From the NCBI GenBank assembly GCA_016204275.1, contig JACQKZ010000009.1, positions 1 through 37,654 on the forward strand: 37,654 nt of DNA, read 5' to 3'. Each line of letters starts with the position of its first letter. The stretch's first letter is position 1. Of the stretch, positions 8,972 to 17,363 are shown piece after piece. The notes beneath the pieces were generated by a model that did no database searches, was not told where the DNA came from, and saw nothing but the letters and a program-made list of their open reading frames with translations. This DNA is from Nanobdellati archaeon. Its GTDB lineage: Archaea; Nanobdellota; Nanobdellia; UBA10117. A program made the translations under genes and the position numbers.

Positions 8972-9310
8972 ATGGCTGCCAAAAATAAAATAGCAAAACA
9001 AGTTCCGAAGCTTGCAAATGAGCTTTCTTCGGTAACAAAAGAGATAAACATTCTTGATGTTATCAAGCAGGCCGGCGTGCAGATTAAATACGAAGAGATG
9101 GGCTCCTGGCTGGCCACACATAACACTCCGTTGTTTTTCGCGCATGAGCGCGGCTTCTCTGTCGTGGATAAAAGTTTTATAGAAAAACGGCCATGGCTGA
9201 AGGATGCGCTGAAAAAGATGGTTGATGACATTGAATCTGAAAAGAAAAAGATTTCCGAGCCAGCTGTCGGAAAAATAATTGATAGAGAGAAGGTTGGGTA
9301 TATAGGATAA
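8972..9310 (+). CDS. Small basic/helical hypothetical protein (112 aa)
   Basis: Unrecognised. Lys-rich N-terminus, then ANELSSVTKEINILDVIKQAG and a Trp-containing centre (GSWLATHN), with a charged helical end. No membrane helix is seen. A TATA-like GTTTTATAAC lies about 27 bases upstream, so it has its own promoter. The next gene starts 1 base after its stop, so the two are probably one transcript. Confidence 0.55.
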   Translation: MAAKNKIAKQVPKLANELSSVTKEINILDVIKQAGVQIKYEEMGSWLATHNTPLFFAHERGFSVVDKSFIEKRPWLKDALKKMVDDIESEKKKISEPAVGKIIDREKVGYIG

Positions 9311-9311
9311 A

Positions 9312-9569
9312 ATGGCAGAACAAGAAAACTTAGGTAGAGACGCGCTTTCACCAAAAAATATTTTACCGATAGGTTTTGCCGGCCTTGGGGCTGTTACTCT
9401 CGATGTACTACTTGAACCAAGCTCGGGCAGCCCAATTGCAAACCAACAGGCGTATCAGCTGCTCCAAAATATATTTTATTATACACCGGCAGCTGTTGTT
9501 GTTTTAGTTGCAGCAGTAGCTGGCACTCTTATTTATTTGTCGCGCCAACCTGCTGTAGCGCATAAATAA
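9312..9569 (+). CDS. Small two-helix membrane protein (85 aa)
   Basis: Two hydrophobic stretches, about residues 17-33 (ILPIGFAGLGAVTLDVLL) and 55-75 (YYTPAAVVVLVAAVAGTLIYL), suggest a hairpin in the membrane with both ends cytosolic. It begins 1 base after the stop of the preceding gene, so translation is probably coupled. Function unknown. Confidence 0.6.
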   Translation: MAEQENLGRDALSPKNILPIGFAGLGAVTLDVLLEPSSGSPIANQQAYQLLQNIFYYTPAAVVVLVAAVAGTLIYLSRQPAVAHK

Positions 9570-9630
9570 GCAGATTCGCTGAATTTTAAACACGCGAAAG
9601 ATATATAATATTAATCTGCTTATTAATTAC

Positions 9631-10344
9631 ATGTCTGCGCTAAGCGAATTTAGAATTGAAGATGTTCTCAATGAGATAAGGGTAAAGGGCTCGAGCTTGG
9701 GTTTATCTGGCAAGGTAATTTCTGAGTCAGAAAGCGTTTGCATGCGTGCCGTGGAAAAAAAATCACGGCCGTATGATTTGCAGGCTTTTGTTGCGGCTTG
9801 TATCACTGCGGCCTGCAAGGTAAATCGGGTTGCTATGACTCCGTATTTAATTGTCAGGCAGCCCAACGCATATCTGCGGCTGGTCAACGGCATGGTTACT
9901 TCGCTAAAAAATTCGCTTAACTTGGATACTGAAGAACTGCCGCCACAGGATTACCTTCCAAAATTTTTTGCGGAAGTCGAATTTTCTTCTGGCCATCATC
10001 TTAGTAAAGAATTTCGGGTACGGGCTTTTGAAATTCTTGAGCAGGCCTGCGAGAAAAAGCCCGAACTTCTCACTACGAAATGGCCGGATACCTACGCTGC
10101 TGGCGCAATTTATGCTGTTATAATTGAATACAAGCTGCCCATTAGCCAGGAACATATCTGGAGCGCGCTAGGCGTTGATACGCGTGTCCTTTCCAAAAAG
10201 TATAGAGAGCTGGCAGACTTGCTGGCAATAAAACTAAACCCGCTTGACAAGCCTAAGGGCAGGCCTGCAGTAACTATCACTGAAAGCAGGAGTGAAATTG
10301 CGCGCAAGAATCAAATGATGGAACTAAAAGAACAAGGGCAGTAA
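9631..10344 (+). CDS. TFIIB-like cyclin-fold protein lacking the zinc ribbon
   Basis: The protein has two cyclin-like repeats. The first includes LQAFVAACITAACKVNRVAMTPYLI (about residues 49-73). The second includes KWPDTYAAGAIYAVIIEYKLPISQEHIWSALGVDTRVLSKKYRELADLL. These match the TFB core pattern (AAAAIYAA...T..EIA...GVTEVTIRNRYKEL). There is no N-terminal Cys-x2-Cys zinc ribbon or B-finger, both needed by general TFB to recruit RNA polymerase. I infer a TFB paralogue acting as a regulator or alternative factor. The ATG follows a TATA-like GATATATAATATT about 28 bases upstream. Fold assignment is from pattern reading only. Confidence 0.55.
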   Translation: MSALSEFRIEDVLNEIRVKGSSLGLSGKVISESESVCMRAVEKKSRPYDLQAFVAACITAACKVNRVAMTPYLIVRQPNAYLRLVNGMVTSLKNSLNLDTEELPPQDYLPKFFAEVEFSSGHHLSKEFRVRAFEILEQACEKKPELLTTKWPDTYAAGAIYAVIIEYKLPISQEHIWSALGVDTRVLSKKYRELADLLAIKLNPLDKPKGRPAVTITESRSEIARKNQMMELKEQGQ

Positions 10345-10352
10345 GGCTAGCG

Positions 10353-10850
10353 TTATCTGGACGATATGACAATAGTCCTGCGCTCTTTCTCTACATTTTC
10401 TTCTTCCGGATCGCTCTGGTATGTTCTCCTTGGCGGCAGGTAATTGCCTGATGCACTGGACGGTTTTTCCCTAATAATTGGCGCGGGCATGCCAAGCCTT
10501 GTCAGTGTTGCGGTGTACGGATGATTGCCATCTCTCTTCAGCCTATCACTAACTTCCAAAAGCGCTGGCTTGACCTGTCTTTTTCCGCCAATCACTGGAT
10601 GCATCTCAGTGTAACTGTTTGACAGCCTAACCCTGAAATTATCAACGAGTATTGCCTCTTTAACGTCAACCAGCCTTAACTCGAGATACGCGCCGGCAGG
10701 AACCTGAAACCGATGGGCTAGCTCTTCTTCCAGCCAGACTTGTGGCATGCCCAACGAAGAAGTGCCGCGCCAGTTAAATTTTTTCTCTGGAATGTTGTTC
10801 AGCTTCAGCATTAACAACGGCTGAACTTCAACGCTGTATTCTGGTTCCAT
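10353..10850 (-). CDS. Hypothetical protein (165 aa)
   Basis: Unrecognised. The N-terminal two thirds look beta-rich (VPAGAYLELRLVDVKEAILVDNFRVRLSNS), while the C-terminal 45 residues are polar and probably disordered. No signal peptide. The start ATG has a TATA-like CTTAAAAATC about 25 bases upstream on the minus strand, so it is transcribed separately from the two genes that precede it on this strand. Confidence 0.55.
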   Translation of the reverse strand: MEPEYSVEVQPLLMLKLNNIPEKKFNWRGTSSLGMPQVWLEEELAHRFQVPAGAYLELRLVDVKEAILVDNFRVRLSNSYTEMHPVIGGKRQVKPALLEVSDRLKRDGNHPYTATLTRLGMPAPIIREKPSSASGNYLPPRRTYQSDPEEENVEKERRTIVISSR

Positions 10851-10895
10851 ATAAAAAACCTTGAGATAAGATTTTTAAGGCTTGCGGCAGTTTAT

Positions 10896-11573
10896 CTACA
10901 AACCATACCTTTGTTTTACATCTGCTGCTTCTGTCCTAAGTTCGTCTCGGGTTGCGTGAAGGGGCACAATTATGCCATTGCCCTGCACAAAACTTGCCTG
11001 CAATGGCGAAGTTTCTACGCGATGGAAATCTTTTGTTACTACAAGAACATACGCGCAGTCTGTTATGTGAAAAAATTCCCTGATTGGTTTTAGCAAGTAA
11101 CTAATTCGCTCGGAACGCATTGCAAGTTTAACACTGCTCTTGTTCGGCGGCCGGCCATACTTGAACTCGTATGACTTCTCGCTGGCCTTTATTTCAAACA
11201 GGACTGGCAGGCCGTCAACTAATAAAAGTTCGTCTATGTCAGAGTAATCTGCGCTGCGCCTGTATCCCTTGCGGCTGATTACTTCGTCCTGAAATTTTGA
11301 CACAACTAGATTTTTCCCGACGCGGCGCTCAAAAATAAATTCTCTTGCGAATGCCCCTGGCGCTATCGTATCGAACTGCACCCTGCTGGCAAATTTGGCG
11401 CATATCTCTTCCAGATTTGCGCGTACCAATGCCTCAGCCCACTCGGAAACAAAATCTGTTGTGTTACCGCCGCGCGGCAATCTTTGATAGCATGCAAGCG
11501 TTCTTGCTTCATCTGGCGTTCTGCCGGCCAGCTCTTTTGTTATTTCCAACAACAGTGGATTTTGCGCCAACAT
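10896..11573 (-). CDS. Putative PD-(D/E)XK nuclease-fold protein
   Basis: The 225-residue protein contains YSDIDELLLVDGLPVLFEIKAS (about residues 109-130). This matches the D-x(n)-E-x-K catalytic signature of the PD-(D/E)XK nuclease superfamily on two beta strands, followed by a helix. An upstream helix-rich part and a C-terminal strand (CAYVLVVTKDF) fit the fold. It starts 1 base after the stop of the gene at 11575-12207, implying coupled translation. The fold is shared by restriction enzymes, Holliday junction resolvases and DNA-repair nucleases, so a specific role cannot be assigned. Confidence 0.5.
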   Translation of the reverse strand: MLAQNPLLLEITKELAGRTPDEARTLACYQRLPRGGNTTDFVSEWAEALVRANLEEICAKFASRVQFDTIAPGAFAREFIFERRVGKNLVVSKFQDEVISRKGYRRSADYSDIDELLLVDGLPVLFEIKASEKSYEFKYGRPPNKSSVKLAMRSERISYLLKPIREFFHITDCAYVLVVTKDFHRVETSPLQASFVQGNGIIVPLHATRDELRTEAADVKQRYGL

Positions 11574-11574
11574 T

Positions 11575-12207
11575 TTACCGATAAGAAAAGTCGCTTGTTC
11601 CGCTTTCCCTGCTTGGCCTGCCTACCGGCTGGCCTGCTTCTGTGATTGCCTTTGCCGAAACGCCTTCGTGCAGCTTAATTGCGCGCCAGTCAAACGCGCC
11701 AAGTGTTACTAAATACCTTAGCCACAAAACGCTCTGGGCATAGTCTTCATATGATAAAACCTTTCCGCCCTCAACTGCTTTGTTGTGTCCATAGGACAAG
11801 TTTCCGATGTGGCCTGTGCCGTTGTTCAGCTGGTCGTAAAAAATTGAAAAGCCCATGCTATTTTCATCCTTAGCAAGCAATTTGTAAATTCCAAATATCT
11901 TTTTTTCTGCTTTAGTATTAAAAAGCGCGTAGTGCAGCAGCCTTAACTTTTTCTGAGCCTCCCAGATTGGCTCGACATATGCTTTTACTTCAGCACTCAT
12001 AATAGTATTACCTGGCACCCCTATATGGGCGCGATTAATATCCTTTGCGACGGCCTGCCAGTGTGCTAGCGTGCCTAGATTGTAATAAAGAAAATCTGCT
12101 ACGCCCACAAGTAACCCGAGCAGCTGCTCTGGCTTTGCATTCATGACTAAATCTTCAAGGCCTTTCGGATCTTCCGGAAGCTTACTAAAGACGCTTATTA
12201 GTTTCAT
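11575..12207 (-). CDS. Hypothetical protein paired with the PD-(D/E)XK-like gene
   Basis: Unrecognised, 210 residues, largely helical, with no signal peptide. Distinct stretches include LLGLLVGVADFLYYNLGTLAHW and a Gly/Asn-rich NNGTGHIGNLSYGHNK. Its ATG follows a clear TTTATAAA box by about 28 bases and it is divergent from the gene at 12290. Its stop is 1 base before the nuclease-like ORF, so both form one operon and may act together. Confidence 0.6.
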   Translation of the reverse strand: MKLISVFSKLPEDPKGLEDLVMNAKPEQLLGLLVGVADFLYYNLGTLAHWQAVAKDINRAHIGVPGNTIMSAEVKAYVEPIWEAQKKLRLLHYALFNTKAEKKIFGIYKLLAKDENSMGFSIFYDQLNNGTGHIGNLSYGHNKAVEGGKVLSYEDYAQSVLWLRYLVTLGAFDWRAIKLHEGVSAKAITEAGQPVGRPSRESGTSDFSYR

Positions 12208-12289
12208 TTTACTGTCTCGCCCGGCTTAGGCTTTATAAATCTTTCCATAGGGAAAAGCTTTTAAACACGTAATATGGTAATATTTTAAC

Positions 12290-12700
12290 ATGACAGCTAA
12301 TAACCGCCACAAACTTACTCTAGAAGAAGTAACTAGCCTAGTACAAACTGCCGGCCTGCAGGATCTAACGGAAGCGGCATGGCCTGCATTTGAAGCAGGC
12401 GTTAAGGCACTTAGCAATCAAGTATTAGATTACTACTCTAAAACTGACGGTAATCTTGGGTACGTCAAGCCTTTGGCTATCAAAAAACTGTCGCGCATGA
12501 GTCCAGGTGAACCTTCTGGGCCATTTTTTATGCTTGAAGTTGGTTTGCCTTTGAGCTTAGAAGTTAGCTATTTTATGCATGCCATACCTAAAGAAGGCAG
12601 GCCAGTCAGATTTGCATTCCTTAAGGACGGCGAGCAACAGGTTGGCCTTTGCCTGCAATTAACTAATGGCAATTCTGAGGTTTTTGTGCTAAGAAAGTAA
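12290..12700 (+). CDS. Hypothetical protein (136 aa)
   Basis: Unrecognised. An N-terminal helical third is followed by a beta-rich part (FFMLEVGLPLSLEVSYFMHA, RPVRFAFLKDGEQQVGLCLQL). Soluble by appearance. The TATA-like GCTTTTAAAC is about 40 bases upstream; a closer ATATTTTAAC overlaps the start, so the transcription start is uncertain. Shares its upstream region with the divergent operon at 11575-12207. Confidence 0.55.
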   Translation: MTANNRHKLTLEEVTSLVQTAGLQDLTEAAWPAFEAGVKALSNQVLDYYSKTDGNLGYVKPLAIKKLSRMSPGEPSGPFFMLEVGLPLSLEVSYFMHAIPKEGRPVRFAFLKDGEQQVGLCLQLTNGNSEVFVLRK

Positions 12701-12728
12701 ACACAAGCAGAATAAGTTCCGCTGTGTC

Positions 12729-12863
12729 ACGCCGAACTTCGGTCGGCGTTGGTTTTAAAAATCCCCGAACGCACGGAGTTCGGGTTATGAAACACCCCCC
12801 ACTATTTCCTGTGGAAGTCGGTTTTGTTTTTATTTGCGTTAGGGTTTGAAATGGCGTTTCAAA
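12729..12863. repeat. Cluster of hairpins in a 339-base gene-free stretch
   Basis: The spacer 12701-13039 has no convincing gene. It holds ACGCCGA/TCGGCGT (12729-12749), CCCGAAC/GTTCGGG (12764-12784), TTTGAAA/TTTCAAA (12845-12863) and GAAC/GTTC near 12885. The first two form the adjacent-hairpin pattern seen elsewhere in the window. A TATA-like TTTTAAAAA lies between them, so an untranslated RNA cannot be excluded. Confidence 0.55.
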
Positions 12864-12924
12864 AATGGAAGAGTGTTTAAGGAACAACGTTCTCATGGTG
12901 AAAATCTATTTCAGAATAGAAACA

Positions 12925-13039
12925 CTTATATATTTGTAGTGTGTCAGTTCTTTTCGAGGGGTGTGATGTCGGTTATTTATCGTTAATAGTTTATTGCTAG
13001 CTGTTGGCGATAAACTGCGACTACTGCATTCGATTTTAT
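12925..13039 (+). promoter_or_regulatory. TATA box and unusually long leader of the winged-helix regulator gene
   Basis: The only good TATA-like box (CACTTATATATTT, about 12925-12937) would start transcription about 80 bases before the ATG at 13040. The leader contains GAGGGG near 12956 followed by a 6-codon ORF (12966-12986), and the inverted repeat TTTATCG (12976-12982) / CGATAAA (13008-13014). Most genes here look leaderless, so this leader is a candidate site for control of translation or autoregulation. Confidence 0.45.
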
Positions 13040-13561
13040 ATGGATGGCGAGCGTTCTGTTCTGCTGGCAAACCTGTTTGACTCAAAGACCGTTGAGGTTC
13101 TAAAGCGATTGCTCCACAAGAAAGATGTGTTCTACCTAAGAGATGTGGCCCGCGAATCCTCTGTTTCACTTGCAACTACCTTTCGAATTGTGCAGAAACT
13201 GATGGCCCTTGGGCTCGTTAAAAAGGTCCAGCAGGATAAGTTTGTGTTCTACCACCTTGTGCGGGACACGCCAATTTTCAACGATGTCCACGCGCTTATC
13301 GTAGGCTCCGCACCCGATCCGGTAAGGTTATTCAAAGAGAAACTCCTTGAGCGGTTTAATAATTTTACTGTATACAAAGATAAAGACAAGAAATTATTTG
13401 TAGTTGGGGATGAAATCAAGAATGGCGAGCTTGACGAGCTGGCCAAGTCCATCCAAGACCAAACCGGCACAAAGATTAATTTTATGGTTCTGCAATCCCA
13501 AATGTTTGATAACATGAATAATATGGGCTTGATTAGCAAGGATAAGTTAAACACAGTTTAG
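13040..13561 (+). CDS. ArsR/MarR-like winged-helix transcription regulator
   Basis: The N-terminal 70 residues form a winged helix: LLHKKDVFYLRDVARESSVSLATTFRIVQKLMALGLVKKVQQDKFVFYHL, with the recognition helix around SLATTFRIVQKL. The C-terminal part (about 85-173) is an alpha/beta domain ending in MNNMGLISKDKLNTV and may sense a ligand. The ORF track begins at a TTG (13004); the ATG 13040 (MDGERSVLL) is the first natural start of the folded domain. Probably a DNA-binding repressor or activator; target unknown. Confidence 0.7.
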   Translation: MDGERSVLLANLFDSKTVEVLKRLLHKKDVFYLRDVARESSVSLATTFRIVQKLMALGLVKKVQQDKFVFYHLVRDTPIFNDVHALIVGSAPDPVRLFKEKLLERFNNFTVYKDKDKKLFVVGDEIKNGELDELAKSIQDQTGTKINFMVLQSQMFDNMNNMGLISKDKLNTV

Positions 13562-13590
13562 CAACTGTTCTACTGGCAATTTAATTAAAC

Positions 13591-15777
13591 CTATGCGCTT
13601 GTTGGCGGCATCGAGCTTGTGAACGTCCATGCCTTCGTACCCACGTCAAACACTGGCCACGAACTTGGCAGCGGCGTTGCATCTACTGTCGTTTTGTCAG
13701 CTAACACATATTGACTGCCAGTCCAGACGTTCACCTTGCCTGCCGGAGTTGTCTCGTCAATGTACATTATGCTTTTCGGCGGCATCGTGCCTGGCCCGGT
13801 TCCGCTCCAGCCAGTTCCTGTCCAGACAACACCATATTGCGGCGGCTGCGAAGTTATCCACGCTGAGCCATCCCACCACGCCGTATAATATTTTACGGAA
13901 TCAGATGGTGGCAGGATTGTCGTGTCTGCTACCCATACCCATGCGCCATTTTTGAAAACTGACGTTTGTGACACTGATGGTGGCGGTGAAGGTGCAGCTG
14001 CAACACTTACAAACTTTATCATACTCGGATCTACTACAGTGTCGCGCCTGCTCTCAACTATCCAATTCGGGAAGCCGGCCAGCCATGCAATTTCCGGCTG
14101 TGCTGCCTGCCCATCCTCGTGCGGAATGCTTATTTTTACCAGAACGCCTGACGAGCCTGCTTTTACTCCATCCGCGCTAAACAAAAATATTGCCTGCCAG
14201 TCGGAGCTTAGTGCTGCTGTTTTAATTTTCACTGGCAAATCACCGGCAGATACTACTGCGGACGATGGCAGTGGCCCATCCGACTTAACCTTCAGCAAAA
14301 TCATGCTGGCAACGATATCTGAGGGCGCGTTATCAACGTGCAACTCATACATACCGTCTGACACCTTCACGAAACGCAGGTTGGCACCAACGTTGGCAGC
14401 ATAGTTTTCAAGAGAAATTATAAACTCATTGTTCGCTTCTTTATAATTTTCTATTTTATCTAAAGTAGACTCTTCCTTCCAGTTCGCCGGATTTACTTCT
14501 AATATGTGATCAGTTAAGTGCGCAACTTCCGCATCGCTCATTAACAAATTATTTTTTGCAAACTCAACTTCACCCTTTGGCAGCGCGCTTACCCCATTAG
14601 CGCGAATCTGATTTTGGAATTCCTGCAATTTCGCTTTTGTTAGTATGCCATTATGGCCGGTCTTTGCCATTAGAAGTTCTTGTTCGGTAAGTGCGCCGTT
14701 AATATCTTTAAGCGCGTCTGCAGTTTTCAGCGCATAAAATCTTGTCATTTTTGCCTGCGTTTGTGTCCACTCAACGTCCTTTGCCTGCTGGGCGCCCATA
14801 AAGCGCTCATTTGAGTGCACAAATGCATTCGCTGCGGCCATGTAATTGTCAATAGCTGCGGCATACATGTTGGCAAGATAATTACTTTCATCTGTTTCTG
14901 GCAGAGCCACATACTGCGGGACTTCCAGCTTTGCAATCTCTTTATAATTTGAATCTGGCGGATCGTGTGCAATTCTCTGGTTAGCGTCATCTAATTTGGC
15001 CTGCGTACTGGTCACTTCTAAATATGCTTTTGCAAAGAACAACCACGCCCAGCCTGTGTCAGCCAAGGCAGCCTCTTTTTGTTTTATAAATTCTTTTGCG
15101 TGGGCTCCCTTTAATTCATAATCTGGGCAGTAATGATTTGATTCTGGCCCGCTGGTCCGTTCGCACTTATCGCCCTGCTCTTTGTTTGCGCCGTCACGAT
15201 CATAGTCGTCATCATTTATTATTGGCCCACATAAACGCGTTCCAGGAACACAACCAAAATGGTTTCCAATTGGCTTTGTTACGACCTGTACGACTTGCTC
15301 GCCCTTGCACGAGTTAGTCGCATCATATGGGCAGGCATCTGACGCGTCCGGCGCACAATCCTCATCAGCATCTGCTGCTATTGAAAATGATGCCTCCAAA
15401 TTAACACCGTCGTTTGGGCTAAACCGATTTACTGGTATTATTATTTTGTAACTTCCGGGCGCTACTGGAGCACCATTTGAATTCTTTTGATTCCAACTCC
15501 ATGAAATTTTACTGCCCGCATCTACGTCAGTTATAGTAAAATCGCGAGCTGGCGAGTATACATTGTTATTTGCGGCATCCACCACATCCCACGGCCTGCC
15601 ATCTGCCAGCGTGATTGTAACTGAGTCCAGATTGCTTAACTCAAAATTTACCTGTGAGCTGATATTATTACAGCCAGTTATTGACATGCTTGTGACTACC
15701 GCTTCAACGGCAGGTGGTATCGCTGCTAAAAATAACATTGCAGTTAAACAGGCAACAAAAATTTTACTAATTTTCAT
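13591..15777 (-). CDS. Large secreted protein with FlgD-like Ig, Ca-binding and Trp-rich repeat regions
   Basis: At 728 residues this is the longest ORF of the window. A signal peptide (residues 1-26, ending AVEA) is followed by a FlgD-type Ig domain (SWSWNQKNSNGAPVAPGSYKIIIPV, about 90-120). Then come Asp-rich thrombospondin type 3-like calcium loops (DADEDCAPDASDACPYD and DDDYDRDGANKEQGD), a long helical region (about 220-450), and a beta-sandwich with SSGVLVKISIPHEDG typical of cohesin-like domains. The last 120 residues repeat tryptophan motifs (NGAWVW, WWDGSAWI, WTGTGWSG, WTGSQYV). It is probably an S-layer-associated or adhesion protein. No LPxTG or C-terminal membrane anchor is visible. 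It converges on the regulator gene at 13040. Confidence 0.75.
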   Translation of the reverse strand: MKISKIFVACLTAMLFLAAIPPAVEAVVTSMSITGCNNISSQVNFELSNLDSVTITLADGRPWDVVDAANNNVYSPARDFTITDVDAGSKISWSWNQKNSNGAPVAPGSYKIIIPVNRFSPNDGVNLEASFSIAADADEDCAPDASDACPYDATNSCKGEQVVQVVTKPIGNHFGCVPGTRLCGPIINDDDYDRDGANKEQGDKCERTSGPESNHYCPDYELKGAHAKEFIKQKEAALADTGWAWLFFAKAYLEVTSTQAKLDDANQRIAHDPPDSNYKEIAKLEVPQYVALPETDESNYLANMYAAAIDNYMAAANAFVHSNERFMGAQQAKDVEWTQTQAKMTRFYALKTADALKDINGALTEQELLMAKTGHNGILTKAKLQEFQNQIRANGVSALPKGEVEFAKNNLLMSDAEVAHLTDHILEVNPANWKEESTLDKIENYKEANNEFIISLENYAANVGANLRFVKVSDGMYELHVDNAPSDIVASMILLKVKSDGPLPSSAVVSAGDLPVKIKTAALSSDWQAIFLFSADGVKAGSSGVLVKISIPHEDGQAAQPEIAWLAGFPNWIVESRRDTVVDPSMIKFVSVAAAPSPPPSVSQTSVFKNGAWVWVADTTILPPSDSVKYYTAWWDGSAWITSQPPQYGVVWTGTGWSGTGPGTMPPKSIMYIDETTPAGKVNVWTGSQYVLADKTTVDATPLPSSWPVFDVGTKAWTFTSSMPPTSA

Positions 15778-15836
15778 ATTAATCGCATTTTTTTAGCAGC
15801 GAAAACCTTAAATAGTTGTCGATGCATATCGATTTT

Positions 15837-16088
15837 ATGTACGCTACAAACCGCTTGACACAACTTGCTGATTATGTGCGGCAAAATCCAATCAAGGGCT
15901 GGGCTGTTGGGGGTGGGCTGGTGGGGTTTTTGATAGGCATAGGCACAGCCCCTACGAACCCAACGCCGTTGCCGCCAAGGTATCTTATACAGTACCTCAT
16001 AACTACACCATTAATATTGGCTGGAGCCGCTGCGCTTGCTATTTGGCTCACACAAGGTATTGAAGCGCGTTTCGTAAAACATGATTAA
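15837..16088 (+). CDS. Small membrane protein (83 aa)
   Basis: Two hydrophobic helices, WAVGGGLVGFLIGIG and LIQYLITTPLILAGAAALAIWL, are joined by a Pro-rich loop (APTNPTPLPP). The track start (15816) is a TTG; ATG 15822 and ATG 15837 are alternatives. I choose 15837 because CTTAAATAG is about 26 bases before it. Divergent from the large secreted protein and 21 bases before another exported protein. Function unknown. Confidence 0.55.
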   Translation: MYATNRLTQLADYVRQNPIKGWAVGGGLVGFLIGIGTAPTNPTPLPPRYLIQYLITTPLILAGAAALAIWLTQGIEARFVKHD

Positions 16089-16109
16089 ACGCGTGCACAA
16101 CACATTAAA

Positions 16110-16526
16110 ATGAAACCAACATATCTGCTGGGAATTTTAGCACTGGCACTGATAGTTACACTTCCATTGAGCGAAGCGATGATTCAATTGCCTGGCAAGC
16201 TCGGCGGTGCGGTAACTAAAACAATTCCGTTCAAATACATAAACTGGAATGGCGATGAATACACAATCTCACTTGCAGGAATTAATATTGCTGGAAAGAA
16301 TACTACTGCGACACTGCAATTTGACAGGTATGATAACAACGGCAATCTTTTGAAAGCTACTAAACTAAACCTTTTGATTGGGCAAGGCTACAGAATGTGT
16401 GCGCAGGTAAACAACAACGGGCAGAACATCTGCCCCGTTTTCCGGCTCCAGAAAATCCTGCCATCCCATTGCCTGCCTCGCACAAATAAATGTTCGGAAG
16501 ATGCTGTGATGATTTCTGTGGCCTGA
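16110..16526 (+). CDS. Small exported protein (138 aa)
   Basis: Residues 1-23 (MKPTYLLGILALALIVTLPLSEA) form a signal peptide. The mature part is beta-rich and polar (FKYINWNGDEYTISLAGINIAGKNTTATLQF) with four cysteines, suggesting a small Ig-like disulfide-bonded domain outside the cell. It lies near two other exported or membrane proteins. The stop is immediately adjacent to the stop of the convergent phosphatase gene. Confidence 0.6.
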   Translation: MKPTYLLGILALALIVTLPLSEAMIQLPGKLGGAVTKTIPFKYINWNGDEYTISLAGINIAGKNTTATLQFDRYDNNGNLLKATKLNLLIGQGYRMCAQVNNNGQNICPVFRLQKILPSHCLPRTNKCSEDAVMISVA

Positions 16527-17312
16527 TTAAAACCGCACTAATTTTTTTTCCGGCAGGCTGAAAGCTGCCCGATTGCCAGTGTAAACCGAGGCACTGCCAA
16601 CTGTTACGATGGATCTGCCGCTGCCTAAATCATAAACTGTATTAAATACTTCTGATTGATGGCCGCGAACTATTAATTCCAAATTATTTTGCTCCATAAA
16701 TTTTATAGCATCTTTATTGCTTATCTCATATATGCCGGGGCCGCGCATGCCAGATACTGTTTGCCCGCCAAATGCAAAGTCATTCCATACTATGTGATAG
16801 CCAACGCCAAGGCCTGCCAGATATTTTGTCCAGCCCTTGAAATCAAATTCTTTTTGGTTTGGTGTAATCGCGCCATGGATTGCGAGCAGCTTATGCCTTG
16901 CGTTATAGTATGCTATCGGGGCAGCAGAAAAAGCCCGCGTGTAATCTTCTTCGATAGCCAATGCTGCCTGCCAGCCTGCAAGCAGTTCTAATCTATGCCT
17001 AAAATCCCTTGGGCTAATGTCAGAATCAACATCATGGTTGCCTGCCAGCAGAACTACCTTCGGATTGGCCGCCAAGGCTGGCAAGGCACATACAACTTCC
17101 AAGTCCTGCTTGCCCCTATCCACATAATCGCCAACACAAACAATTTTATCGTAATTCTGCAATTGGCTGTTCAGATATTTTATTGTCTCAAAGTCGCCGT
17201 GAATGTCGCCGAAGATTAAAACTCTCTCCGCCGAATCTTCTACAACTGCAGGCTGCGGACTAAACGTTTGCATCAGCTGCCAACAGGCATTTGCCAGATC
17301 TGCGGGTTGCAT
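16527..17312 (-). CDS. PPP-family serine/threonine phosphatase-like metallophosphoesterase
   Basis: All PPP signature motifs are visible: GDIHGD (about residue 35), GDYVDRG (about 62), GNHD (about 90), HGAI (about 145) and RGHQSE (about 220). These coordinate two metals and the phosphate. At 261 residues it matches the size of archaeal and phage PP1-like or diadenosine tetraphosphatase-like enzymes. The substrate (phosphoprotein or dinucleotide) is not decidable. I use the ATG at 17312; the track start at 17321 is a TTG. A TATA-like AAATAGC-CTTAAGG/TATATAA stretch lies upstream, shared with the divergent gene at 17364. Confidence 0.9.
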   Translation of the reverse strand: MQPADLANACWQLMQTFSPQPAVVEDSAERVLIFGDIHGDFETIKYLNSQLQNYDKIVCVGDYVDRGKQDLEVVCALPALAANPKVVLLAGNHDVDSDISPRDFRHRLELLAGWQAALAIEEDYTRAFSAAPIAYYNARHKLLAIHGAITPNQKEFDFKGWTKYLAGLGVGYHIVWNDFAFGGQTVSGMRGPGIYEISNKDAIKFMEQNNLELIVRGHQSEVFNTVYDLGSGRSIVTVGSASVYTGNRAAFSLPEKKLVRF

Positions 17313-17363
17313 GTATAACAATATATAAAAAACCTTAAATAGCTTTTGCGGCGCTCTTAACAG

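Noticed and set aside
12729-12863. CRISPR array
   Set aside because: The hairpins are not identical repeats with regular spacers, and no cas gene is present.
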